Below are positions 1 to 11,245 of a stretch of 64,000 bases of DNA, piece by piece. The translations under genes were made by a program, and so were the position numbers. The stretch spans positions 60,947 to 124,946 of the forward strand of contig CALUIB010000008.1 in the NCBI GenBank assembly GCA_944320595.1, written 5' to 3'. Below the pieces are notes generated by a model. The model searched no databases. It saw nothing but the letters and a program-made list of their open reading frames with translations, and was not told the DNA's origin. This DNA comes from an uncultured Muribaculaceae bacterium (GTDB lineage Bacteria; Bacteroidota; Bacteroidia; Bacteroidales; Muribaculaceae). Every line of letters starts with the position of its first letter. Position 1 is the stretch's first letter.

Positions 1-8
1 ACCGCGCA

Positions 9-1376
9 TTATTTAAAGAAAAATCTGTATATATCATTCCCGTTGGCATATATCAGCAGCAAGAACAGGAATGCCATGCCTGCTATCTGGGCATGTTCCA
101 TGAACTTCTCGCTCGGCTGGCGGCGAGTGATTATTTCATAAAGCAAGAACAGCACGTGCCCGCCGTCGAGTGCCGGAATGGGCAAGATGTTCATGAATGC
201 AAGTATCACCGAGAGGAACGCCGTTACCGACCAGAATTGTTCCCAATTCCATTTCTCTGGGAAAATGCTGCCTATGGCACCGAAACCGCCAAGTTGCTGC
301 ACACCGTCGGAGGTGAACACATACTTCATTTGCGACACATAGCTCGACAGCTTTTCAACACCGAGCGATATGCCGCGCGGAACCGATTCCCACAGCGTGT
401 ACTCCTTCGTGGTGGTCTTATAGATTTCGGTTATCGGGGCAAGCAGTATGCCTAATTTGCCCGAGCCGTCGATTTCGGCATTCACAGTAAGCTGCCTGCC
501 ATTGCGCAGCACCGTTATGTCAACATTCTTGCCTGCGTGGCGGTCGAGCTGCTCCTTAAAATCGGTATAACCCTTGGTCTCCACCGTGTCAACGGCTATC
601 ACCTTGTCTAATTTCTGCAATCCTGCTTTCACTGCGCCCATTCCCGGCTGCACGTCGGCCACTACCACCGGGTAGCGGTACATCATGAACGGTATCCCCT
701 CTTCGGCCTCGGCATTGGCGGCGAAAATGTAGTTCTCCGGAATGGTCACATTCACCGTGTCGGTACCATTGCGCAGCACCGTCACAGTCTTTGCCCCGAG
801 CATCTTCAGCAGCTCGTCGCCAGTGAGGTAGTCGAGCGACTCGCCGTCGGCGGCAAGCGGTATGTCGCCGTCGCGGAAACCTATTTCATGCGCCGACTCG
901 CAAAACTCCATTCCGTCGGTAGCATCCTTGAACGTGATGTATTGCTCGCCCCAGGCATACACCATGCCGGCATATATGATTATGGCAAGTATAAAATTGA
1001 ACAACACGCCGCCCACCATTATCAGCAACCGTTGCCATGCGGGCTTGGCACGGAATTCCCACTGCTTTACGGGCTGCTTCATCTGCTCCTTGTCCATCGA
1101 CTCGTCAATCATGCCGGCAATCTTGCAGTAGCCGCCAAGCGGCAGCCACCCTATGCCATACTCGGTGTCGCGCCACGAAGCCTTCCCTTCGTCTGCACCC
1201 TCCTTCTTCTTTGGCTTATACTTGAAAAGCGTGAACCATGGGTTGAAAAACAAATAGAACTTTTCGACCCTCACGCCGAAAATCCGTGAAAAAAGGTAAT
1301 GCCCGAATTCATGCACAAGCACCAGTATGGCAAATGCCAGCATCAATTGGGCAGCCTTTATCAAAAATGTCTCCAT
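9..1376 (-). CDS. rseP: RseP-type site-2 intramembrane zinc metalloprotease
   Basis: This is an inner-membrane protease of the M50 (site-2 protease) family, which cuts transmembrane anti-sigma factors or signal-peptide remnants. The HEFGH zinc motif lies at residues 22-26 inside the first membrane helix. A PDZ-like region fills the middle, with a second degenerate PDZ before it. The third metal ligand is expected in PALDGGH near the C-terminus, followed by the last membrane helices. The length of 455 residues is normal for the family. It lies 33 bp downstream of dxr on the same strand, a pairing common in bacteria, so the two are probably co-transcribed. The physiological substrate cannot be read from the sequence. 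Confidence 0.95.
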   Translation of the reverse strand: METFLIKAAQLMLAFAILVLVHEFGHYLFSRIFGVRVEKFYLFFNPWFTLFKYKPKKKEGADEGKASWRDTEYGIGWLPLGGYCKIAGMIDESMDKEQMKQPVKQWEFRAKPAWQRLLIMVGGVLFNFILAIIIYAGMVYAWGEQYITFKDATDGMEFCESAHEIGFRDGDIPLAADGESLDYLTGDELLKMLGAKTVTVLRNGTDTVNVTIPENYIFAANAEAEEGIPFMMYRYPVVVADVQPGMGAVKAGLQKLDKVIAVDTVETKGYTDFKEQLDRHAGKNVDITVLRNGRQLTVNAEIDGSGKLGILLAPITEIYKTTTKEYTLWESVPRGISLGVEKLSSYVSQMKYVFTSDGVQQLGGFGAIGSIFPEKWNWEQFWSVTAFLSVILAFMNILPIPALDGGHVLFLLYEIITRRQPSEKFMEHAQIAGMAFLFLLLIYANGNDIYRFFFK

Positions 1377-1409
1377 CTGAAATATATGTTCTGTATATGT
1401 GTTTATCGA

Positions 1410-2567
1410 TTATTTTATTAGTGCCGATGCATAGCGGCGTGCCTCGTCGTTCGACGATACATAATCGGCGTATGCAGGGTGTTCCACCCACGGCATCGCG
1501 TCGATGGTGCGCTGCACCACCTCGGGTATATCCACAAATCGCATCTCGTCGTTCAGGAATGCGGCCACGGCCACCTCGTTGGCGGCATTCATCACGCACG
1601 GCACGTTGCCGCCACGCTTTATAGCCTCGAATGCCATGCCCAGCATGGGGAACTTGTCGATGTCGGGACGTTCAAACGTGAGCGTGGCATAATCGCTCAC
1701 GCTCAGCCTGCGGCTGCTTGTTGCAAGCCGCCCCGGCAGCCCCAGCGCATAGCGTATGGGCAGGTGCATATCGGGCAACCCCAGTTGAGCCTTGACCGAA
1801 CCGTCGATAAATTCCACCATCGAGTGCACTATCGACTGCGGATGGACAACTACCTCGATGTCGGCGGCATCGATGCCAAACAGCCACTTGGCCTCCATCA
1901 CTTCAAATCCCTTGTTCATCATCGTTGCCGAATCTATGGTGATTTTGGCACCCATGCTCCAATTCGGGTGATGCAAGGCATCAGCCTTGGTCACGCGCCG
2001 CAATTCGTCCTTGCTCTTTGTGCGGAACGGCCCGCCCGAGGCCGTAAGCAGCAACTTGCGCACCGTGGCCGGGTCTTCGCCCACGAGGCACTGGTATATG
2101 GCTCCATGCTCAGAATCGATGGGGTAAAGATGCGTTCCATGCTCTCTCACAAGCCCGGTAACCAACTCGCCAGCCACCACCAATGTTTCCTTGTTGGCAA
2201 GCGCAATATCCTTGCCGGCCTTTATGGCACTGATGGTGGGGGCAAGTCCGCTATACCCCACCATGGCTGTCACCACCATGTCGATTTCAGGTGCTGTAAC
2301 GGCATCGGCTATCGCCTTGGCACCGGCCAGCACTTTTATTCCGCTGCCATCGAGCCGCCGTTGCAACTCGCCGTGCAGCGTCTCGTCGCCTATTATCACA
2401 CATTGCGGCCTGAACTTCGCAGCCTGCTCGGCAAGCAGCTCCACGCTGCGGTTGGCAACCAGCAGGCACGGGGCAAAACGGTCGGGGTACTCGGCAATCA
2501 CATCGAGTGTCTGCCTCCCTATCGAGCCAGTGCTGCCCAATATAGCTATTTGTTTCTTCGGTTCCAC
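1410..2567 (-). CDS. dxr: 1-deoxy-D-xylulose 5-phosphate reductoisomerase
   Basis: This is the cytosolic NADPH enzyme that turns DXP into 2-C-methyl-D-erythritol 4-phosphate, the committed step of the MEP isoprenoid pathway. The N-terminus carries the Rossmann motif GSTGSIG. The central region has ANKETLV and PIDSEHGAI (metal and substrate binding) and the flexible-loop region HHPNWSMG. The length of 385 residues is typical. The start codon is GTG at 2565-2567, because no ATG precedes the Rossmann motif in frame. A promoter -7 match (TAATTTTG, minus strand, 2587-2594) lies just upstream. rseP follows 33 bp downstream and is probably in the same transcript. Confidence 0.97.
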   Translation of the reverse strand: MEPKKQIAILGSTGSIGRQTLDVIAEYPDRFAPCLLVANRSVELLAEQAAKFRPQCVIIGDETLHGELQRRLDGSGIKVLAGAKAIADAVTAPEIDMVVTAMVGYSGLAPTISAIKAGKDIALANKETLVVAGELVTGLVREHGTHLYPIDSEHGAIYQCLVGEDPATVRKLLLTASGGPFRTKSKDELRRVTKADALHHPNWSMGAKITIDSATMMNKGFEVMEAKWLFGIDAADIEVVVHPQSIVHSMVEFIDGSVKAQLGLPDMHLPIRYALGLPGRLATSSRRLSVSDYATLTFERPDIDKFPMLGMAFEAIKRGGNVPCVMNAANEVAVAAFLNDEMRFVDIPEVVQRTIDAMPWVEHPAYADYVSSNDEARRYASALIK

Positions 2568-2679
2568 GCTTAATTTTTAAAACACACAAAATTAACGCAT
2601 AAATTCGGTATAGAAAAACAGATTAAGAAATTTTGTAAATTTCAAAAAAATGCACTTTCACGTTCCTTTCACACAAGAA

Positions 2680-2712
2680 GACGGGCTGCCCGAAAAACAG
2701 GGGCAACCCGTC
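2680..2712 (-). terminator. Hairpin terminator after the T9SS cargo gene
   Basis: Arms of about 13 nt (2680-2692 and 2700-2712) pair with one mismatch around a short A-rich loop. It sits about 30 bp past the stop of the gene at 2746-6261, and the minus-strand sequence after it contains scattered T's. The role as terminator is inferred. Confidence 0.6.
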
Positions 2713-2745
2713 ACTGTATAAAAAGTATATGAAAAAAGTAAACCG

Positions 2746-5700
2746 TTACTTAACTATGAACCGCTTTACCTCAACTCCTGTCGGCGTGGCTATCTTTGCA
2801 ACATATATGCCCGGTGCAAGGCTCGAAACGTCGTAGCGCACCTCGCCTGCCGCCGATGCCGCGGCACTGCCCACTTGCACACCGGCCATCGAGTAGAAGT
2901 CGGCACCCGTAACGCCTTGCCCGGCTATAACCACGGTTTCGCTCGCAGGGTTCGGATAGAGCGCAAGCGTAACACCCGTGGCGGCGACATTATCGACACC
3001 CGAAGTAGGCTTAGACACCACTATATCGTCAATCATGAAGAAGAACACGTCTTTCGACACGCAGTGAATGGCCACGTATATGTCCTGCCCGTTATATTTG
3101 CCAAGGTCAACAGAGACTTCGGTCCACTCCTCGGCCGGGGCCTCGCCCGAGTAAACTACCGTAAAGCTTTCCGGCAAATTGTCGGTAGTTGACACGCACA
3201 CCTCATATTCTTCCAATGCCGTTTCTTGCAAGTCATCGAAACTTTGCACCTGCATGGTCACTTTGGCACCTTCAGCCGGCATCTTCAAGAGCGGCGAAAT
3301 CAGCCAGTCGTCATTAGCCTCGCCGTTATTAGAGTAGAAAGTGATGCCATACCGTTCTCCGCTGCATGGAACCGTGTAAGGCAAGTATTCGACCATCGAC
3401 GGATATGTGTTGTAGGGATTGAACGCCATAAACCCTACCCCACCTGCCGGTATCGGGAACGAAATGCCGCTCACCCCGTATGCCTCGTGGCCGTCGCCAT
3501 CAACAGTAGTCCACACGGGATTGAACCAATTGATAGAATAATCGGCGCAACCCTCGAAGTCCATCACATACGGGTCAAGAGCCTCAATGCACTCAACCGT
3601 CATTTCCGCACTGTTGTCTTCGGGTACTTCGTCTTCATCAAATGCCACCGAGGCAACAATCTCGTATTTGCCAACAGCCGACAAGTCGGCCTCGAATGTG
3701 CAGCTGCCAGTGGTGAACGGTTCGAGCGATATATTCTGCTGCCCAATCGTTTCTCCGTTGACGGTGACCTCAACTACGCCAGTAGCCGACTCCGACCCGT
3801 TATTGGTCAATTGCACCACCACGGGCTGGTTGCTTGCAAACACTGCTGCATCGGTCAGCGACGTGATGCCGTCCACAGTCAAGTTGCGAGCCTTCGTTTG
3901 GCCAAACATGGCACGCAGGGCTGGTACGCCTAAGTTACTTTGGTTCACGGCAATGCCATCGGCCACCGAATACAATATTCCCGGCGTGAGGTTATCGACC
4001 ACCATGCAGTAGTCGGCATATTCCACGCATATCATGTAATCGCCCGGGGCAAGCACTTTTGGGTCTATGTCATACGTCACCTGCCCCATGGCAGTGCCTT
4101 GCGGCGCAGTGCCAAGATACAATTCCTCCCCAAGCAGGTAATACGTCATTCCATCCTGCTCTATATAATTATCGGGGTCGAATTCATACACCGCCAAGCG
4201 TATATCTTGCCCGTCGGCATATCCCCAGCCGGCCGAAATGCCGGTGAGTATGTCTTCGGCATCCAAGTGTATGGGCAGCCCCAGCATCATGGCTCCGTAT
4301 GGTGAACCTATCGCATTCATCTCGTCATACTCCTTCACTTGGTCGTAAGCGAGCACTTCCTCGGTGATGGCAATATGAGCCGTCGCGCTGTTGTTGCCCT
4401 CGTCGTTGTCGGCATGGCCGGTCAGCGACACCGAAAATTCAATGTCAACCGAAGTGCCTGCCTCGGCACCAGCCGGGAGCATGAATTCCACCGGCACCAC
4501 AATGGTGTCGCCTGCTGCAATTTCGGGAATATCCACTTGCTGCCCGGCGGCATCGCCCACGGTGTAGCTAAGTGTGCCGGAACAGCTGTTCCGCCCCTCG
4601 TTCTTGATGGCCACGTTTGCCAGTATGCTGCCGCCCGCCTGTGCCTCGGGTATCATGGTGGGATAACCCGGCTGAACGCACTGTATCGACAAGTCATAGT
4701 CATTAGCCTCGGTTATACTTATGCTCGATATGCACAGCGACCCTCCGGGATAGTAATCTTGCGCTATGGCAAACTGGTAAACGCCGCTCTCCTCGCACGT
4801 TATCGTTTCTTCGCCAGTCACAAAACTGCCGCCGGTGTTATTGGTCACGTAGTCGATAGTTTCCATGTCGCCGCCCACCTTGCCATATCGCAAATCGAAC
4901 GACTCGCTAATCATGTCGCCCCACGTGGGGTCGTAATACCCAGCCATGTACACATAATTGAACTTGTAGCTCTTGCCGGCCTCAAGGTTGACGCCGCACG
5001 ACACGAGCGAACCCGGGTCGACGCAGACCATGCAATTCAGCGTCTCGCCGACATACGTCCAACCGCTGGTGCTTGCCCAACGCTCATATTGCGCCCCTTC
5101 GGCAAAATCGGTTTCAAACGGCACGTCGGTCACCCCGAAGTGGGCAGTTACCGCACTCATCACATTGTTGCTCGTTTCGGCCTCGGCATTTCCGTCTCCG
5201 TCAGGCACCACGTTGCTTGCCGTCACCGTAACCGTATAAGCCCCTTCACTGGCCATGTTCACCGGCATATCCATTTCCACGGTTGCCGACTCGCCTGCCT
5301 GCAATGGCTCGGTGATAGTTTGCAATGCGCCCGTTTGCGACGAACCGTTGCACTCGGCAGTCCACGAAAGCGAATAAGATGCCACGGCACATGTTCCTTG
5401 GTTGGCCACAGTGACGCTCACCTTCTCCGATGCCGAAAGCTCAATGTCTGGCTCGGGAAGCGTGACAGCCGTTATGGCTATGTCGGGAGTGCCTACGAAG
5501 CGACCTTCGTCGATTTCCACATTGTCTATCCACATTCCCCACTGGTATTCACTTGGATTGTAATGTATTGCAAAATAGTAGTCGCCGGCCGCTGGCACGT
5601 CGAAGTTGACTATCGCCTTGCTTGGCACCGTTGACGACGGAGTGGTGAAGTCCACATACTGGCCTATCTGCTGCATCTCGTCAACGTTGGCCGACGTTCC

Positions 5701-6261
5701 ATATAGCACCTCCATGTTCTCCTTGTAATATGCACTCATGCTGCAATAGTCAAACAGGATATGCGCCTCGCCCTGCTCCAGCGTGACCGGGTTTCTGGTC
5801 ACCAGGTAGTCATCGCCGCCGTAATCGCCGCACCAAACCGAAACCACCTTGAGCGGCGCATACCCGTATTGGTCATATTCCCAACTGTAAGTATCGCTGT
5901 TGCCGTCAATAACCGTCCAGTTCTCGGTGAATGACTCCTCGGTCTCGAAATCGCACTTGAACGGCGCACTCACCGGCACAGCGGCAGCCTGTGCTACAGG
6001 CTTTACAGACTTGGCGGCCATGCGCTTACGCATTTCAGCCCTGCGTTCCGCCCTTACATCGGCTGTAGGAACAACTGTTTTTTTACCACTTACTCCCTCC
6101 AATTTAATTTGTTGATTTACTACATTTTGCACTCTCTTCTCGAATTGATGCCGTGCATTTTCTTGCAACGATGGCACTTCGGCAATCTTGGATTTCTGGA
6201 AAGCAAAACCGCCTCCGGCCACAAGCGTCGCAAATGCCAAACAAGTAATTAAATGTTTCAT
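2746..6261 (-). CDS. Large secreted multidomain protein with T9SS type A sorting domain
   Basis: A predicted surface or secreted protein of 1171 residues. The start is placed at the ATG at 6259-6261, because it opens directly into a signal peptide (MKHLITCLAFATLVAGG); an upstream in-frame ATG would add 14 unlikely residues. After a charged linker come a choice-of-anchor-J-like jelly-roll segment (about 98-255), CARDB/Ig-like adhesion segments, further jelly-roll segments, and a final anchor-J-like region near 900-1070. The C-terminal 80 residues are a sorting domain: LYPNPASETV, then SLAPGIYVAK, ending VKRFIVK. The protein should therefore cross the outer membrane through T9SS; SprA is encoded at 41029-48474. 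It resembles cleaved-adhesin modules of gingipain-like proteins but has no protease domain. The ligand is unknown. Confidence 0.9.
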   Translation of the reverse strand: MKHLITCLAFATLVAGGGFAFQKSKIAEVPSLQENARHQFEKRVQNVVNQQIKLEGVSGKKTVVPTADVRAERRAEMRKRMAAKSVKPVAQAAAVPVSAPFKCDFETEESFTENWTVIDGNSDTYSWEYDQYGYAPLKVVSVWCGDYGGDDYLVTRNPVTLEQGEAHILFDYCSMSAYYKENMEVLYGTSANVDEMQQIGQYVDFTTPSSTVPSKAIVNFDVPAAGDYYFAIHYNPSEYQWGMWIDNVEIDEGRFVGTPDIAITAVTLPEPDIELSASEKVSVTVANQGTCAVASYSLSWTAECNGSSQTGALQTITEPLQAGESATVEMDMPVNMASEGAYTVTVTASNVVPDGDGNAEAETSNNVMSAVTAHFGVTDVPFETDFAEGAQYERWASTSGWTYVGETLNCMVCVDPGSLVSCGVNLEAGKSYKFNYVYMAGYYDPTWGDMISESFDLRYGKVGGDMETIDYVTNNTGGSFVTGEETITCEESGVYQFAIAQDYYPGGSLCISSISITEANDYDLSIQCVQPGYPTMIPEAQAGGSILANVAIKNEGRNSCSGTLSYTVGDAAGQQVDIPEIAAGDTIVVPVEFMLPAGAEAGTSVDIEFSVSLTGHADNDEGNNSATAHIAITEEVLAYDQVKEYDEMNAIGSPYGAMMLGLPIHLDAEDILTGISAGWGYADGQDIRLAVYEFDPDNYIEQDGMTYYLLGEELYLGTAPQGTAMGQVTYDIDPKVLAPGDYMICVEYADYCMVVDNLTPGILYSVADGIAVNQSNLGVPALRAMFGQTKARNLTVDGITSLTDAAVFASNQPVVVQLTNNGSESATGVVEVTVNGETIGQQNISLEPFTTGSCTFEADLSAVGKYEIVASVAFDEDEVPEDNSAEMTVECIEALDPYVMDFEGCADYSINWFNPVWTTVDGDGHEAYGVSGISFPIPAGGVGFMAFNPYNTYPSMVEYLPYTVPCSGERYGITFYSNNGEANDDWLISPLLKMPAEGAKVTMQVQSFDDLQETALEEYEVCVSTTDNLPESFTVVYSGEAPAEEWTEVSVDLGKYNGQDIYVAIHCVSKDVFFFMIDDIVVSKPTSGVDNVAATGVTLALYPNPASETVVIAGQGVTGADFYSMAGVQVGSAAASAAGEVRYDVSSLAPGIYVAKIATPTGVEVKRFIVK

Positions 6262-6300
6262 GGAAAAACTTTTTAGTAATAAAAGATTTGTTATCGGTTG

Positions 6301-6330
6301 CAAAATTATACATTTAATTCATATATCAAA
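6301..6330 (-). promoter_or_regulatory. Promoter of the T9SS cargo gene
   Basis: On the minus strand a TTTG -33 box (6327-6330) is followed after 18 nt by TAATTTTG (6301-6308), matching the Bacteroidetes TTTG/TAnnTTTG pattern. It lies 40 bp upstream of the start codon. Confidence 0.6.
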
Positions 6331-6633
6331 ACATTTTGATAACAAAATCCACACATCTTCATCACATTTTAAAATCAGTCTGTATTTTTACCTCCTCATC
6401 ACAAAATATATGCAATTATTCAAAAGCATATTTTTAAAAACAGCAACCCACATACGCCACAAAGTCACAAACAATCCCTAAAAAACATATCTTTTTGTAT
6501 TCATGTCTAAACACAAAGCCTATATTCGCCCAATAAAGCTCAAACCCGGCCTTCCACTCAAAAAATGAGCCGTTATGGGTGGCGGTTGCAAAATATTCCG
6601 TAACTTTGCAGTTGTATTTTTCATGGGATATAG
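6331..6633. other. AT-rich divergent intergenic region
   Basis: This AT-rich stretch separates the divergent cargo and ABC-F genes. No gene is supported here. A good -7 match (TAACTTTG at 6601-6608, plus strand) lies 25 bp before the ABC-F start; its -33 partner is weak. Nothing else stands out. Confidence 0.5.
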
Positions 6634-8253
<1,620 letters not shown>

Positions 8254-8266
8254 AATACTAAAATAT

Positions 8267-8560
8267 ATGGTTAAACACGTCGTAACTTTCCGTTTCGAAG
8301 GCGACTTGGACGAACGCCGCGAGGTCGCCCGCCGTTTCAGGGAAACGCTGCTCACACTACCCGACTTAATCGACGTGCTGCAAAGCATGGAAGTGGGCCT
8401 GAACATCAACCCTAAGGAGAACTGGGACTTGGTGCTGATAGCCACAGTGCCGACACTTGAAGATGTGGAAAAATATTCCAACCATCCCATGCACTTGGCT
8501 GCAATCGACACCATAGCCGAGGCGCGAATGATGCGCTCATGCGTCGATTACGAAATATAA
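8267..8560 (+). CDS. Dabb (stress-responsive A/B barrel) domain protein
   Basis: A small protein of 97 residues with the Dabb ferredoxin-like fold: an opening MVKHVVTFRF strand, a helix region with DLIDVLQSMEVG, and the conserved segment VEKYSNHPMHLAAI. The start is the ATG at 8267, which begins exactly at the domain; the longer frame would overlap the ABC-F gene with an unlikely leader. It follows the ABC-F stop by 13 bp and is probably in the same transcript. Dabb proteins form dimeric barrels; their substrates in Bacteroidales are not established, and the link to the ABC-F protein is only positional. Confidence 0.88.
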   Translation: MVKHVVTFRFEGDLDERREVARRFRETLLTLPDLIDVLQSMEVGLNINPKENWDLVLIATVPTLEDVEKYSNHPMHLAAIDTIAEARMMRSCVDYEI

Positions 8561-8630
8561 CCCACAGCCGCACAAGAACGAGATGGTCACCAACCGCCGC
8601 ACAAGCCGCCACACAGGCCACCAAGACAAC

Positions 8631-8686
8631 GACGGGGCAAGCCTTGCACCAGCAACTGGGCAAAGGCTTGCCCCGTCCGCCTTTTA
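8631..8686 (+). terminator. Strong hairpin terminator after the Dabb gene
   Basis: A perfect 15-bp stem (8631-8645 with 8663-8677) around a 17-nt loop is followed by CGCCTTTTAT. It lies 70 bp past the stop codon and should end the ABC-F/Dabb transcript. Confidence 0.85.
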
Positions 8687-8790
8687 TGCGCAATGCGGCC
8701 ACACGGCCATCTCGCGTTCATGCTTTCACTGGAAATGATTGCAAAAAGCTACCTTTATTGCCATTTTCAAAGAAAATTTCTCTGAAATAG

Positions 8791-8820
8791 TTTGCATTTA
8801 AAACAATATGACTATATTTG
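8791..8820 (+). promoter_or_regulatory. Probable glnN promoter
   Basis: TTTG at 8791-8794 and TATATTTG at 8813-8820, spaced 18 nt, match the Bacteroidetes consensus. Transcription would begin near 8828 and leave a leader of about 130 nt before glnN. No known riboswitch fold was recognised in that leader. Confidence 0.65.
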
Positions 8821-8956
8821 CAGCATATTTTTAGAGAATAATCACACAGGTAACTATTATTTGGTAAAAAAGATGTTTAGGTTACGAAATTTCAATAATG
8901 CTGCATAGTAGTTACTTAACCCCGACTTTAACCACTCAATCAAAACAAAAAACAGT

Positions 8957-11146
8957 ATGTCACAACTAAGGTTCACAGTCGTTAAAGAAGCGTTTAGCCA
9001 CAAGGCAGTAGAAGTGAATATGCCCAAGGAGAAACCTTCGCAATACTTCGGCAAATATGTATTCAACCGCCAAAAGATGTATGAATACCTGCCGAAAAAG
9101 ACTTACGACGCTCTGGTTTACGCTATTGACAACAAGGAACCGCTCGACCGCGAAATTGCCGACAGCGTTGCCGAGGGCATGAAACAATGGGCCCTGGACA
9201 ACGGCGCAAAGCACTACACGCACTGGTTCCACCCACTCACCGACGGCACCGCCGAAAAGCACGACTCGTTTATCGAGCACAACGGCAAGGGCGGAGTGCT
9301 TGAAGACTTCACCGGCAAGTTGCTTGTGCAGCAGGAACCCGATGCGTCGAGTTTCCCCAACGGCGGCATCCGCAACACTTTCGAGGCTCGCGGATACTCG
9401 GCCTGGGACATTTCGTCGCCTGCATTCATCCTGGGCAACACCTTGTGCATCCCCACCATATTCATCTCCTACACCGGCGAGGCACTCGACTACAAGATGC
9501 CGCTGCTGCGCGCGCTTAACAGCGTCGATAAGGCCGCCACATCGGTAGCGCAGCTGTTCGACCCGGCCGTAAAGCACGTGTACTCCTACCTTGGCTGGGA
9601 GCAGGAATACTTCCTCGTCGATGAATTGCTCTACTCGGCTCGCCCCGACTTGATGCTCACCGGGCGCACCCTCATGGGCCACGACAGCGCAAAGAACCAG
9701 CAGCTCGACGACCACTACTTCGGCTCGATACCTTCGCGCGTGGAGGCTTTCATGCTCGACCTGGAAATCGAGTGCCACAAACTCGGCATCCCGGCAAAGA
9801 CGCGCCACAACGAGGTAGCACCAAACCAGTTTGAGCTGGCACCTATATACGAGGAAACCAACCTGGCCAACGACCACAACCTGCTGCTGATGCTGCTGAT
9901 GGAAATCGTTGCCCGCCGCCACAACTTCCGTGTGCTGCTGCACGAAAAGCCTTTCAAGGGCATCAACGGTTCGGGAAAGCACAACAACTGGAGCCTTGGC
10001 ACCGACACTGGCGTACAGCTGTTCGCCCCGGGAAAGACCTCGCTCGGCAACTTGCAGTTCATCACATTCTTCGTCAACGTGATGGCCGCCGTGTATAGGC
10101 ACAACGGGCTGCTGAAAGCATCAATCTCGTCGGCTACCAACGGACACCGCCTCGGCGCAAACGAAGCACCGCCGGCAATCATCTCGATATTCGTGGGCAA
10201 GCAGCTTAGCGCAGTCCTCGACCGCCTTGAAACAAGCGACAAGGATGAAATAATCGACATGGCCGGGAAGACGGGAAAAACGCTCGGCGTTTACCAAATC
10301 CCCAACCTGCTCATCGACAACACCGACCGCAACCGCACTTCGCCGTTTGCCTTCACTGGCAACCGCTTTGAATTCCGCGCCGTCGGTTCGTCGGCCAACT
10401 GCGCATCGGCCTTGATTGCGCTGAATGCCGCCGTGGCCGACCAGCTCAACCAGTTCCGCGCCGCCATCGACCGCCGCATAGCTGCCGGCGAACAACTCAC
10501 TCATGCCGTGCTTAGCGAGGTGAAAGCCCTTATCGCATACGCCAAGCCTATACACTTCGACGGAAACGGCTACAGCGAGGAGTGGAAAGCCGAGGCCGCC
10601 CGCCGCGGACTCGACTGCGAGACATCGGTGCCACTGATTTTCGATGCCTACCTACGCCCCGAAAGCATAGAGATGTTCAAGCGTACCGGCGTGTTCTCGA
10701 AGGTGGAGCTTGAAGCCCGCAACGAGGTGAAGTGGGAAATCTACACCAAGAAGATACAAATCGAGGCTCGCGTGCTGGGCGACCTTGCCATCAACCACAT
10801 CCTGCCGGTGGCCACGCGCTACCAGTCGGTGCTGCTCGACAACGTATCGAAAATCAAGACTCTGTTCCCGCCCGAGAAGTTCGACGAACTCGCATCGAGC
10901 GAAATGATTTCGATAGAAAAGATAGCAAGCCACATGACTATAATCCGCGAGAAAGTGGCACAGATGGTCAACGCCCGCAAGGTGGCAAACAAAATCGAGA
11001 ACCAGCGCGACAAGGCCATCGCCTACCACGACACCGTGGCACCGCTATTCGACGAGATACGCTACCACATCGACAAGCTCGAACTGATGATTGACGACGA
11101 GATGTGGCCGCTGCCCAAGTACCGCGAACTGCTGTTCATCCGCTAA
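8957..11146 (+). CDS. glnN: Glutamine synthetase type III
   Basis: A 729-residue glutamine synthetase of the GSIII (GlnN) class, which joins ammonia to glutamate with ATP and forms large dodecamers. The length matches GSIII (about 700-730) and not GSI (about 470). Recognisable segments are the N-terminal GSIII region, the metal and glutamate-binding core around WEQEYFLVD, the PAKTRHNEVAPNQFELAP region, FKGINGSGKHNNWSLG, and ATNGHRLGANEAPPAI. It is monocistronic, with its own promoter at 8791-8820 and a strong terminator at 11172-11210. It is the only ammonia-assimilation enzyme seen in the window. Confidence 0.97.
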   Translation: MSQLRFTVVKEAFSHKAVEVNMPKEKPSQYFGKYVFNRQKMYEYLPKKTYDALVYAIDNKEPLDREIADSVAEGMKQWALDNGAKHYTHWFHPLTDGTAEKHDSFIEHNGKGGVLEDFTGKLLVQQEPDASSFPNGGIRNTFEARGYSAWDISSPAFILGNTLCIPTIFISYTGEALDYKMPLLRALNSVDKAATSVAQLFDPAVKHVYSYLGWEQEYFLVDELLYSARPDLMLTGRTLMGHDSAKNQQLDDHYFGSIPSRVEAFMLDLEIECHKLGIPAKTRHNEVAPNQFELAPIYEETNLANDHNLLLMLLMEIVARRHNFRVLLHEKPFKGINGSGKHNNWSLGTDTGVQLFAPGKTSLGNLQFITFFVNVMAAVYRHNGLLKASISSATNGHRLGANEAPPAIISIFVGKQLSAVLDRLETSDKDEIIDMAGKTGKTLGVYQIPNLLIDNTDRNRTSPFAFTGNRFEFRAVGSSANCASALIALNAAVADQLNQFRAAIDRRIAAGEQLTHAVLSEVKALIAYAKPIHFDGNGYSEEWKAEAARRGLDCETSVPLIFDAYLRPESIEMFKRTGVFSKVELEARNEVKWEIYTKKIQIEARVLGDLAINHILPVATRYQSVLLDNVSKIKTLFPPEKFDELASSEMISIEKIASHMTIIREKVAQMVNARKVANKIENQRDKAIAYHDTVAPLFDEIRYHIDKLELMIDDEMWPLPKYRELLFIR

Positions 11147-11171
11147 GCGAGTACCACAGGCATAAAACAAG

Positions 11172-11210
11172 TATCGGGGAGCGACATACATCGCTCCCCG
11201 ATATTTGTTT
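11172..11210 (+). terminator. glnN terminator
   Basis: A perfect 13-bp stem (11172-11184 with 11191-11203) with a 6-nt loop, followed by TTTGTTT, lies 26 bp beyond the glnN stop. Confidence 0.88.
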
Positions 11211-11220
11211 ATATCCACAC

Positions 11221-11241
11221 AGCCAATGCGTCCATACATTA
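11221..11241 (+). repeat. Left copy of the short direct repeat bracketing the MmeI-like gene
   Basis: The sequence AGCCAATGCGTCCATACATT and the A after it recur at 14073-14096, on the other side of the methyltransferase gene, with only a 3-nt insertion. The run ends 4 bp before the stop codon. An AT-rich string of ATTATCAAT-like units follows immediately. Confidence 0.75.
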
Positions 11242-11245
11242 ATTA

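Noticed and set aside
1479..2573. A 364-codon open frame antisense to dxr
   Set aside because: The dxr frame has all family motifs; the antisense translation is His-rich with no recognisable fold.
4339..5634. A 431-codon open frame antisense to the T9SS cargo gene
   Set aside because: Low-complexity His- and Arg-rich translation typical of an antisense shadow; the minus-strand frame has signal peptide, domains and a sorting tail.
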